DNA of 64,000 nucleotides. It comes from JAIEOG01 sp964611895 (GTDB lineage Bacteria; Bdellovibrionota; FAC87; UBA2466). The stretch covers positions 30,048 to 94,047 of the forward strand of contig CAZTDN010000007.1 in the NCBI GenBank assembly GCA_964611895.1, in the 5' to 3' direction. Under the pieces are notes generated by a model, which was given only the letters and a program-made list of their open reading frames with translations, had not been told where the DNA came from and made no database searches. Positions within the stretch are counted from its first letter, which is position 1. Every line of letters starts with the position of its first letter. Below are positions 7,972-15,540 of the stretch, piece by piece. Made by a program: the position numbers and the translations under genes.

Positions 7972-9165
7972 GTGCTTAGCTATAGCCGACAGACCATTGA
8001 AGCAGACGATATTGAAAGCGTTCTGCGAGTCTTGACGGCGGATTTTCTCACCTGTGGCCCCGAAGTTTCCGAATTGGAAAAAGAAATTGCTGCCTATTGC
8101 GGCAGTCGTTTTGCGGTTGTTTGTTCCAACGGGACAGCCGGTTTGCACTTGGCAGCGCTGGCCCTAGACCTTCGGCCAGGGCAATCCCTTTTCACTTCTC
8201 CTATTACGTTCTTGGCCAGCGCCAACTGCGCTCGCTATTGTGGAGCAGAAGTCGAGTTTATCGACGTAGATCCGCAGTCCCTCGGCATCGTTCCCGCACA
8301 GTTGGAAAGAGCGGTGGTGAGCTCGCGCTATCGACCGCGGGCCGTTGTCCCAGTGCACTATGGCGGTGCCGTGGCCGATTTGGCGGGGGTGGCGGCGGTC
8401 GCCAAGCGCCATGGGCTTTTTGTCATTGAAGACGCCTGCCATGCGATCGGTTCCACCTATTCGGATCCTCTGAGCGGTAAGACGGTGCGCGTAGGCAGTT
8501 GTGAACACTCTGATCTGACCGTGTTTTCTTTTCACCCCCTCAAGCACATCACTACGGGCGAAGGCGGGGCGATAACGACCAATGACGAAAAACTTTACCA
8601 GCGATTGCTCCGCTTGCGCAGTCACGGCATTGAGCGCGAACAGGGAAAATGGGCCACAAAAGAACAAGGATTTTGTGATGCCCAACCCAACCCCTGGTAT
8701 CATGAGATGCAGGAACTCGGCTTCAATTACCGGCTGACGGATATTCAATGCGCCCTGGGACGCTCCCAGCTCCGCAAGCTGGACCGCTTTATAAACGCGC
8801 GGCGGCGCCTTGCAGATACCTATCGTACACTTCTCAAAGAAACTACCAGCGCCGCTCAACCCGTCTTTGCCCAGCCCGGTACCGGCAATAGCTATCATCT
8901 TTTCCCAGTGCGTATTCCGTTTGAAGAACTTGGAACCTCTCGGGGGGAAGTGATGCGCAAGCTTGCTCAGGCAGGGATTTCTACTCAAGTGCACTACATC
9001 CCTGTGTACCGACAACCGTACTACCGAGAAAAGTATGCGTATGCCCCAGACGCTTTTCCGAATGCAGAAAGGTACTACGCACAGGCATTGAGCTTGCCAC
9101 TCTACCCGATGCTGACTGATCACGATTTGATCCAAGTCGTGGAAACTCTAAACCGAATTCTATGA
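7972..9165 (+). CDS. pseC: UDP-4-keto-6-deoxy-sugar aminotransferase, PseC type
   Basis: This DegT/DnrJ/EryC1 aminotransferase of 397 residues has the PLP lysine in HPLKHITTGEGG (about residue 188), the upstream VIEDACHAIG motif, and a C-terminal HYIPVYRQPYYR stretch. The family places an amino group at C4 of the PseB product. It starts with GTG directly after the pseB stop codon, with AGGGAAATAA serving as ribosome binding site inside the end of pseB. The reading frame is complete; a partially open frame on the opposite strand has no family support. Confidence 0.92.
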   Translation: MLSYSRQTIEADDIESVLRVLTADFLTCGPEVSELEKEIAAYCGSRFAVVCSNGTAGLHLAALALDLRPGQSLFTSPITFLASANCARYCGAEVEFIDVDPQSLGIVPAQLERAVVSSRYRPRAVVPVHYGGAVADLAGVAAVAKRHGLFVIEDACHAIGSTYSDPLSGKTVRVGSCEHSDLTVFSFHPLKHITTGEGGAITTNDEKLYQRLLRLRSHGIEREQGKWATKEQGFCDAQPNPWYHEMQELGFNYRLTDIQCALGRSQLRKLDRFINARRRLADTYRTLLKETTSAAQPVFAQPGTGNSYHLFPVRIPFEELGTSRGEVMRKLAQAGISTQVHYIPVYRQPYYREKYAYAPDAFPNAERYYAQALSLPLYPMLTDHDLIQVVETLNRIL

Positions 9166-10064
9166 AAAAACCCTTCCTCACGTTGGGCACGGTCCAGTTT
9201 GGGATCCCCTATGGGATTCGACGGTCCGAAGGCCTGCGTAGTACGGAATCCGTTTTGGAACTCCTTCGCTTGGCTTCCGAGATCGGGATCAAACATTTTG
9301 ATACCGCGCAAGCTTATGGCCTCGCGGAAGAGAGGATCGGCGACGCAAGTCAAAAAGGGGTGTTGCCCAGCAACGCTACCGTCATCACCAAAATTTCTCC
9401 TGATATTTCCGCCGAGACCGTAGACAGAGCAATTCAGCTGTCTCTCGCCAGGCTTCAAAAGCAAAGACTGAGCGTGGTCCTATTGCACCGTTGGCAACAC
9501 CGGCATGCTGAAGACGGGCGGATCTGGAGAATGCTTGTGAAAGCGCAGGGTGAAGGGCGCATTCATGAACTGGGCGCTTCCGTGTCCACTCCGGAAGAAG
9601 CGGTTCAAGCCGCCCAAGATCCGCAGGTTAAACATCTTCAAATTCCCTGCAATATCCTAGACTGGCGATGGAATGAGTGTGAGCTGCCTCAGATTAAAAA
9701 AGAACGACCAGAACTCACCATTTATTGCCGTAGTGTTTTCCTCCAGGGAATACTGACGGCAAATGCACCAGCGTGGCCCTCGATTCCGGGAGTTGTGCCG
9801 GATTCTTGGATAGAGAAACTAGAAGCTGTGTGCAAAAAATTGGAACGCACTCACCGCAAATCCCTTTGCTTCGCCTATATGCACTCGCTGCCTTGGGTCG
9901 ATAGCCTCGTCGTGGGTGTCGATAATGCCGAACAACTGCGTGATTTAATCTCACTCCAACGTGAGCCGGCGATCAGTGACGAAGACATAGACTGGATTCG
10001 GCTTCAACTTCCCAGAGCGCCAGAAGCTCTGCTAAACCCTGCGCTGTGGGGGGGCAATGCGTAA
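9162..10064 (+). CDS. Aldo/keto reductase family protein in the pseBC operon
   Basis: The 300-residue protein has the AKR tetrad in order: Asp and Tyr in FDTAQAYG, Lys in VITKIS and His in VVLLHRW. TVQFGIPYGI at the N-terminus and VVGVDNAEQL near the end fit the family's NADPH-dependent (beta/alpha)8 barrel. It overlaps pseC by ATGA (9162-9165) and the next gene by eight bases, so it is part of the same glycan operon. AKR proteins of this type occur in nonulosonic acid and flagellar glycan loci, but the substrate is unknown; a keto or aldehyde group on the diamino sugar or its acyl substituent is possible. Confidence 0.8.
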   Translation: MKKPFLTLGTVQFGIPYGIRRSEGLRSTESVLELLRLASEIGIKHFDTAQAYGLAEERIGDASQKGVLPSNATVITKISPDISAETVDRAIQLSLARLQKQRLSVVLLHRWQHRHAEDGRIWRMLVKAQGEGRIHELGASVSTPEEAVQAAQDPQVKHLQIPCNILDWRWNECELPQIKKERPELTIYCRSVFLQGILTANAPAWPSIPGVVPDSWIEKLEAVCKKLERTHRKSLCFAYMHSLPWVDSLVVGVDNAEQLRDLISLQREPAISDEDIDWIRLQLPRAPEALLNPALWGGNA

Positions 10065-11214
10065 ACTCCACATTGTGTTTACCACGCGGCAGTTTTTTCC
10101 CTGTATTGGGGGAACCGAAACTTACCTTTACGAAACCGCTCGACGTCTGGTTTTGGCCGGACATCGGGTCACCGTGATCACGCTAAATCGCAACATTTGG
10201 AATGGAGAAAAACTCACCCCAGAAAGCTCGGTAGAAAACATTCGAATATTACGGGTGCCTTATATAAACCTAGGCCTACGACCCCTACCTTTGATTAACC
10301 CGATCAAAATATTTTCCCTTTTGTCTTCCGCTGACATCATTCACAATCACGATATTCGGTTCTTGTTTGAGTCTTGTTTAGCAGCTCGAATACTTTCCGG
10401 AGTTCCGCTCATTATTGGCTCTCATGGATTTATTCTACACCAGAAAAAACTGCACTGGCTTAAGCGACTTGTGTTCGACTGGTACTACAAACCGCTCTTT
10501 CGGTTAGTGGATAAACTGCATGTGGTAAGCCTTCAGGATTTAGAAAAAGTGCAAAGCTGCTTGCCCAGCGATCGACTCTGCCTGATCCCGGGCGGCGTGG
10601 ACGCCAAACGATTTGAAAACACGTTTCGAAAACCGGTGGCACAATCTCTGTTTTACTTTGGACGAGTCGACACGCACAAAGGTCTGGATTTGCTTTTTGC
10701 AGTGCTGAGCCGTATGCAGCCGCGCCCCACCCTACGAATCGCTTACGCTTCCTCTCGTCAAGAGTGTGAAACCGCGCTTCGTCAACTCGCACAAAAGCTG
10801 GGAATAGAGAATCGAGTAGAATGGTTGGGCCGACTTTCGGACTGGCAAATTGCCGAGGAGCTCGGAAAAGCTAGCCTAGTGGTGTTTCCTTCCCGCTACG
10901 AAGGATTTGGACTGACCACTGTTGAGGCCATGGCTGCCGGAGCGGTAGTCGCGGCAAACACCATAGACGCCTTCAAGAACCTCATTTTGGAAGGGAAAAA
11001 TGGTTTTCTTCTTCCTTTTGAAAACCCCACAGAATCGGCCAAAAAACTCGAGCAGCTGTTGGCTCTCGACGCGAGTGCGTTGCAAACCATTTCAGAAAAC
11101 GCAAAACAATCGGCAAGGCTCCAAGACTGGAGCGTGAGAAGCGCGGCTATGCTCGATTTGTACGCCCAAGTGACAAAAACACCCGAGCCAGATCTGCGAG
11201 CGGTGTACGAATAG
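10057..11214 (+). CDS. Glycosyltransferase family 4 (GT-B)
   Basis: The 385-residue protein has the GT4 layout: an N-terminal glycine-rich loop (FFPCIGGTETYLYE), a linker IPGGVDAKRFE and the donor-binding motif FPSRYEGFGLTTVEAMAAG with the paired glutamates. It likely adds a sugar to a lipid-linked glycan at the inner face of the cytoplasmic membrane. ATG at 10057 follows GGGGGGG and overlaps the AKR gene by eight bases, so it closes the pseBC operon. Its last 68 bases overlap the 3' end of the convergent methyltransferase gene, in a different frame. Confidence 0.88.
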   Translation: MRKLHIVFTTRQFFPCIGGTETYLYETARRLVLAGHRVTVITLNRNIWNGEKLTPESSVENIRILRVPYINLGLRPLPLINPIKIFSLLSSADIIHNHDIRFLFESCLAARILSGVPLIIGSHGFILHQKKLHWLKRLVFDWYYKPLFRLVDKLHVVSLQDLEKVQSCLPSDRLCLIPGGVDAKRFENTFRKPVAQSLFYFGRVDTHKGLDLLFAVLSRMQPRPTLRIAYASSRQECETALRQLAQKLGIENRVEWLGRLSDWQIAEELGKASLVVFPSRYEGFGLTTVEAMAAGAVVAANTIDAFKNLILEGKNGFLLPFENPTESAKKLEQLLALDASALQTISENAKQSARLQDWSVRSAAMLDLYAQVTKTPEPDLRAVYE

Positions 11215-12190
11215 CCAGACCAAGATCCCTAAGTCCGCTTGTCCAGCCATTCTGAGTAATGGCGGCGCTCACTTCTTTAAAGTGATAACCCAATCGCAAA
11301 GGCCAGAGCACCAAAGATCGCGCCATTACTCCGAACCGATAATCTGCGTAGACCTTCCAATCATAGGTGCTCGGAATGGGCACCTGGCTAGCGTTCGGCT
11401 TACCAAGACTTGCGACCATCCAGAGCTCGTTCGCATCACTTTGATAACGCCAATGATCGACGATAAAACCATTTTTCTGAAAGAGCGCTGCGAGCGTTCG
11501 GTGAGTAAAAAGATAGTTATGCGAGAGATTCTGCCAAGCATAAGCTTCCCAGCTCGAATTTCTAGCGTAGGTAGGAACACAGGTAAAAACGCTGCCGTTC
11601 TCGACTAATGCCTCAGCCATTGCGCCCACCACTTGCTGTGGATCTTCCAAGTGCTCAAACACATGGTTGGAATAAAAGAAACTCGCGCTCTGAGGTGCAA
11701 GCAGCCCTTTGCCAAACAATCCAGTGCGGATTTCAATTCCGAGCTGTTTGCGCCCCAGCGAACCAATGACCGGATCGGGTTCAATCCCGAAGGCTTTTAG
11801 ACCAGCTTTGTGCATCAATTGGAGACACCCCCCAATGCCACACCCTATATCCACCGCAAGCGCCTCCGAGGGGACCCCTGCTCGTCGGTGACGGAGCGCA
11901 TATTCAAGCTTCAAGGAGTGCTTCCTGGAGGCCACGCGCAGCAAGCGGTCCATCGCCGCCGGATCCGACCCAAAATATTTATTCTGTTGGTAAAATGCCT
12001 CGATGACCGCTTTGCTAGGTCGAGGGTTTTGAAACAATAACCCGCACCCTTTGCAAAAACACCAGCTTGAACGCGCAACATTGAGCCCAAACTTTTTGAC
12101 ATAGATATCGGTTCGGCTCCCGGAAACGGGCCTCAGAGGGGAATCGCCATTGCAGTTCGGACAAACGGTGTTTTCAAAAGAAGGGGTCAT
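11147..12190 (-). CDS. Class I SAM methyltransferase with N-terminal zinc ribbon
   Basis: The 347-residue protein starts with CPNCNG (Cys10/Cys13) and CFCKGCG, a four-cysteine ribbon, followed by LLFQNPRPS, as often seen in sugar or lipid methyltransferases of glycan clusters. The SAM-binding motif VDIGCGIGGCLQLM lies near residue 110, with NHVFEHLEDPQQVV after it. It overlaps the dioxygenase gene by ATGA (12187-12190), so the two are probably co-expressed. The acceptor is not evident; O- or C-methylation of a surface sugar is inferred. Confidence 0.8.
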   Translation of the reverse strand: MTPSFENTVCPNCNGDSPLRPVSGSRTDIYVKKFGLNVARSSWCFCKGCGLLFQNPRPSKAVIEAFYQQNKYFGSDPAAMDRLLRVASRKHSLKLEYALRHRRAGVPSEALAVDIGCGIGGCLQLMHKAGLKAFGIEPDPVIGSLGRKQLGIEIRTGLFGKGLLAPQSASFFYSNHVFEHLEDPQQVVGAMAEALVENGSVFTCVPTYARNSSWEAYAWQNLSHNYLFTHRTLAALFQKNGFIVDHWRYQSDANELWMVASLGKPNASQVPIPSTYDWKVYADYRFGVMARSLVLWPLRLGYHFKEVSAAITQNGWTSGLRDLGLAIRTPLADLARVFLSLGRTNRA

Positions 12191-13083
12191 AGATAGTGCA
12201 TGCTCTCTTCAGGAAGCTCCAAATCCCACCTGTCCGACAAAGGGCGGTCGGCGGGTAAGAAGGTAAATTGTACGATATCGCGATAGCGGCCCAGAGCCGG
12301 AATCCCAGCGCGGTGCAAACATACCGTGGGGTTTGCTATAAACGAAAAACCCACGTTGCCTTCCATGACCTGCTGCGTGGAAGTATCTTCGACAAGTTTT
12401 CGAGCAGTGCCAAAAATATGCGAACGCCGGAAAAACCCAAATGACCGCATGATCCGCCGGGTCGCAGGAACGCCGTGCGCCCGGAAAGCACCGTTCTGCG
12501 CGGTAATACCATCAGTAAAATACACAAAATACTTCACCACATTGGTATCAAACTGGTCGTTGTGCCACTGATTGGAAAAAACATTCGCTTGAGTATCAAT
12601 TCCCGGTACGTGGTGGTTTCGCCAGCAGCGAACGGTTGCTACGCGAAAGTGGCTGCCATAATAGCCTTCCACAATTCGAACTACTTCTGGGGTCAGAAGG
12701 CGCCGCAACTCGGGGATGCGTTCGGTCGGCTTCTGGATCAAAACATGGGCTTTTTGAAATGGCGGGTGCCCCTGTTCTAAAGTCGCTGCCGGGTCGACCA
12801 TGGAAGCAAGGATCTTTTCTTTGATCTTCTGGGTAAGCTCGGGAGAGTGGGGGTACCCTAGCCCCACCATTCCTTGCTTTCTAAATGGCGACTCACGGGA
12901 CCACGTGACTTTACCTTTGGCAGCTACTTGATAACGCTTAAGACGGAGAGGAGAGATTACATTGTTCACCGGACCAGCGTTATTGCCAAAAACTAGCCGG
13001 GGAACCAATCCTAAAAAAGGTAGGAAAACAAACTCGTCCAGACGAGAGTAAACGCCTCGCCAGATGCGACGCAAAAGCTTCAT
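12187..13083 (-). CDS. Putative Fe(II)/2-oxoglutarate dioxygenase (PhyH-like)
   Basis: The 298-residue protein contains a facial-triad pattern: WHNDQFD (His-x-Asp near residue 172), then KYFVYFTDG and NGAFRAHG, a distal His in CLHRAG (about 256) and the 2-oxoglutarate-binding Arg in RYRDIVQF. This order matches phytanoyl-CoA dioxygenase-like enzymes. It lies between a WecG-type transferase and a methyltransferase, so hydroxylation or oxidative modification of a sugar, lipid carrier or acyl substituent is suggested. The N-terminal ~80 residues have no recognisable domain. ATG at 13083 lies 5 bp after the stop of the previous gene. Confidence 0.7.
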   Translation of the reverse strand: MKLLRRIWRGVYSRLDEFVFLPFLGLVPRLVFGNNAGPVNNVISPLRLKRYQVAAKGKVTWSRESPFRKQGMVGLGYPHSPELTQKIKEKILASMVDPAATLEQGHPPFQKAHVLIQKPTERIPELRRLLTPEVVRIVEGYYGSHFRVATVRCWRNHHVPGIDTQANVFSNQWHNDQFDTNVVKYFVYFTDGITAQNGAFRAHGVPATRRIMRSFGFFRRSHIFGTARKLVEDTSTQQVMEGNVGFSFIANPTVCLHRAGIPALGRYRDIVQFTFLPADRPLSDRWDLELPEESMHYL

Positions 13084-13088
13084 GAGAC

Positions 13089-13874
13089 TTACTTATCCAT
13101 TCTACCCAGGGTTTGGGAAGGGAAATCCCGGCCCCATAGCCTCCAGGATACCGCCGCACTCAGCACCCTAGCTAAAAAGAGAAAGTTGCCCACCACATAC
13201 CGTTTGAAGAGGCGCCTGGGTTCAACTGCCAAGCGAAAAAGCCACTCCCAGCCCCTCTGCCGCATCCAAAGGGGGGCCCTGGGGACTCTACCGCTAACGT
13301 AATCCAAAATCGCCCCGCCATTCACTAGCAAGCAAGGGACCTGGCTCGAAGCTCGCAATGCCATGGAAACCGCTTCCTGCTTGGGCATCCCCATGGCTAA
13401 TACCACCAAGTCCGGGCGGGAAGTGTGAAACGAACTGACGTATTCAGACATAGACCTAAATCCATCTACTTGGGCGACCACTTCCACTCCGTAACGACTC
13501 TCCAGCACTTGTGCTGCCCGAGAAAGATAGGGCTCGCGCGTTCCAAACAGAGCGACTCGGCGCTTCTGATAGCGCGCGATTATCCTCGGGATGAAATCTG
13601 TTCCATTGAGATTCAAACCCGGCGCCAACCCGAAAAATCGCTGGGCTATTTCCACCCCTTTGCCGTCTCTCAATAACAAATCGGACGCGGCCAGGTTTGC
13701 AGCAAATTCGGCTTGTTTAGCAGCAAGATTCACCGCATGCGCATTCAAAAAGGACAGAACGGTGGCCGCATGTGGTGTGGAAAGTCGGTTTAGGATGCGT
13801 TCGACCCCAGCCTCATCTTCCACCACTTGGAGTTTGGAAAAAACTCTGTGCACGCTATTAGCGCTTTGGCTCAT
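13089..13874 (-). CDS. WecG/TagA/CpsF family glycosyltransferase (GT26)
   Basis: The 261-residue protein has the GT26 pattern: a DLLLRDGKGVEIAQR active-site segment, LNLNGTDFIPRI, VALFGTREPYLSRAA, VLAMGMPKQE and the C-terminal PRAPLWMRQRGWEWLFRL amphipathic stretch. Members transfer N-acetylmannosaminuronic acid, ManNAc or a related sugar to an undecaprenyl-linked acceptor at the cytoplasmic membrane, so it likely adds an early sugar of a surface glycan. ATG at 13874 is chosen over the adjacent GTG at 13877. No clear Shine-Dalgarno is visible. Confidence 0.88.
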   Translation of the reverse strand: MSQSANSVHRVFSKLQVVEDEAGVERILNRLSTPHAATVLSFLNAHAVNLAAKQAEFAANLAASDLLLRDGKGVEIAQRFFGLAPGLNLNGTDFIPRIIARYQKRRVALFGTREPYLSRAAQVLESRYGVEVVAQVDGFRSMSEYVSSFHTSRPDLVVLAMGMPKQEAVSMALRASSQVPCLLVNGGAILDYVSGRVPRAPLWMRQRGWEWLFRLAVEPRRLFKRYVVGNFLFLARVLSAAVSWRLWGRDFPSQTLGRMDK

Positions 13875-13919
13875 CACTCGCGCAGAACTAGCACAGGCGG
13901 TTCCACCACGAAAGAAAAC

Positions 13920-15449
13920 TTAATTTGCAGTACCCTTTAGACTAAACGCCGCACTGGCGCAGGATTCGTCTCTTGCTTTGATGATCATCTGATCGGCGTC
14001 CCCGTGCCATTGGACCGCACATCGAAAGCCGCCCTCCATCAGGTGATCGGCCCCCATATCTATTCTGAGTTCATCTATTTCACAGGCCTTAACGGGACCA
14101 GATCTCAGCCCCCCTTTTGCAAATTTGACCACGTAACGCACCCCGCGTTTGAACTCAAATTCCCCCTCAAATCGCGAAATCGGCTTGTTAAAAGTAAAAG
14201 CAATTCCCTCACGACAAAATGAAAGGGGCATGGGGACGCGTTGCAAATCAGACGCGGAATCGATTGCAAAAGTTTTTCCCACCGGAAATCCCAAGAAATG
14301 GTGCGTTTGGTAGAGACTGACCGCCAAAAGAAAAACGACCGTTACCGAAGGCACCCACTTCCAAAACGGGGCAAAATCACCCTCTGAAACTGGGCAATCC
14401 GGAGGAATACGAAACCTCTCAATCCCGATAGCCATCAGCAGCAAACAGATGGCTATCGGGAATTCATTGAGACACCGGATTTCATCGACCATACCCACTT
14501 TGAGCATGAAGACGAACAACACGGGCAAAAACCAAAAAAGACGCACAAAGAAGGGGTCTTTCAAATAACGGTAGTTGAACACCACCAAAATCAGGGAAAA
14601 CCCTCCCAGGCCCAGGAAAAAGAGCCAGAAATCGAACCTCAAAAGAGTAAAAAAATTGAAGATGAGTACCCAGTGCCTCATCAAAAAGTTGAGACGAGAA
14701 ACGCTGAGAGTTTGCTCAAAGCAAAACTGCAAAGCAAAATAAATCACCATGTGCATTGCGATATGACGCCATTGGGTTTTGCGGGGAACTCTTTTCCAAC
14801 TCGTCACTACATAAAGAAAAAGCAGACTCAACGCGCTTTCTCTCACCATAATGCCCAGAGCAAATACCGGGTAATACCAGGCCCAATTCTGTCGATACTG
14901 AAAATAGATGCCCCATAAAAAAACGAGCATGATCAGACTGTCGTATGGGTAGTAGATGCTCGTGCCCTGAGCGATTTTTTGGTATTGAACCACCCAAAAA
15001 AAAGACAACGCGATCACAAAGCTAAAAGCACTTCGTTGAAAGAGTCTCGCTCCGATTCGCCAGAGAGAAAGAGTAATAAGTGAAAGCAGTAACCACTCGT
15101 AAAGGACTACGGACACTTGAAGGTCTTTGGGAAGAGTAAGCGCCACCGGGGTGTGATAAAAAACGTGGCGAATTTTCCCTGTCGGAATTTGAAAGAATCC
15201 GTTTAACCCGAAGAACTCCCAATTCGAAGGGCCGAGATCCGCGATTCGCGACAATATCCAAAATGACAAATACCGAAACTGAAGAAGATTGTCGTGAACC
15301 CCCTCAAAAACATACGCTAAAGACACAGTGTGGTATGCCGAGATTCGCGATAGAAAATGCAGGGAAGAATAATAGGAGGCGAGCACTAACAACGCCCAGG
15401 GAGCACTTTGCAGCAAAATTTTCTGTAGTGCGGACTTCAGCTTTCCCAT
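13920..15449 (-). CDS. Polytopic membrane protein, possible GT-C-type glycosyltransferase
   Basis: The 509-residue protein has about nine to eleven hydrophobic segments from residue ~18 to ~385 (WALLVLASYY near the start, then VVLYEWLLLSLITLSLW, VFALGIMVRESALSLLF, LFWFLPVLFVFMLKVG). A soluble C-terminal domain of ~120 residues, probably periplasmic, follows. FEGVHDNLLQFRYL in the first loop and the MVRESAL segment resemble lipid-linked sugar transferases of the GT-C group, but no diagnostic acidic motif is certain. Position among glycosyltransferases suggests a glycan polymerase, transferase or modifying enzyme. Confidence 0.6.
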   Translation of the reverse strand: MGKLKSALQKILLQSAPWALLVLASYYSSLHFLSRISAYHTVSLAYVFEGVHDNLLQFRYLSFWILSRIADLGPSNWEFFGLNGFFQIPTGKIRHVFYHTPVALTLPKDLQVSVVLYEWLLLSLITLSLWRIGARLFQRSAFSFVIALSFFWVVQYQKIAQGTSIYYPYDSLIMLVFLWGIYFQYRQNWAWYYPVFALGIMVRESALSLLFLYVVTSWKRVPRKTQWRHIAMHMVIYFALQFCFEQTLSVSRLNFLMRHWVLIFNFFTLLRFDFWLFFLGLGGFSLILVVFNYRYLKDPFFVRLFWFLPVLFVFMLKVGMVDEIRCLNEFPIAICLLLMAIGIERFRIPPDCPVSEGDFAPFWKWVPSVTVVFLLAVSLYQTHHFLGFPVGKTFAIDSASDLQRVPMPLSFCREGIAFTFNKPISRFEGEFEFKRGVRYVVKFAKGGLRSGPVKACEIDELRIDMGADHLMEGGFRCAVQWHGDADQMIIKARDESCASAAFSLKGTAN

Positions 15450-15540
15450 ACGCCAGCGAATTAGGACTATTCCATGGGTTCCCCACCGCTAGCAACCCGA
15501 TAGTTCTCAAACAGCTTAATCTAGGGTACTTTTCCGCTTC

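Noticed and set aside
8164..9135. A 323-residue frame antisense to pseC
   Set aside because: PseC has all family motifs on the plus strand; the antisense frame has none.
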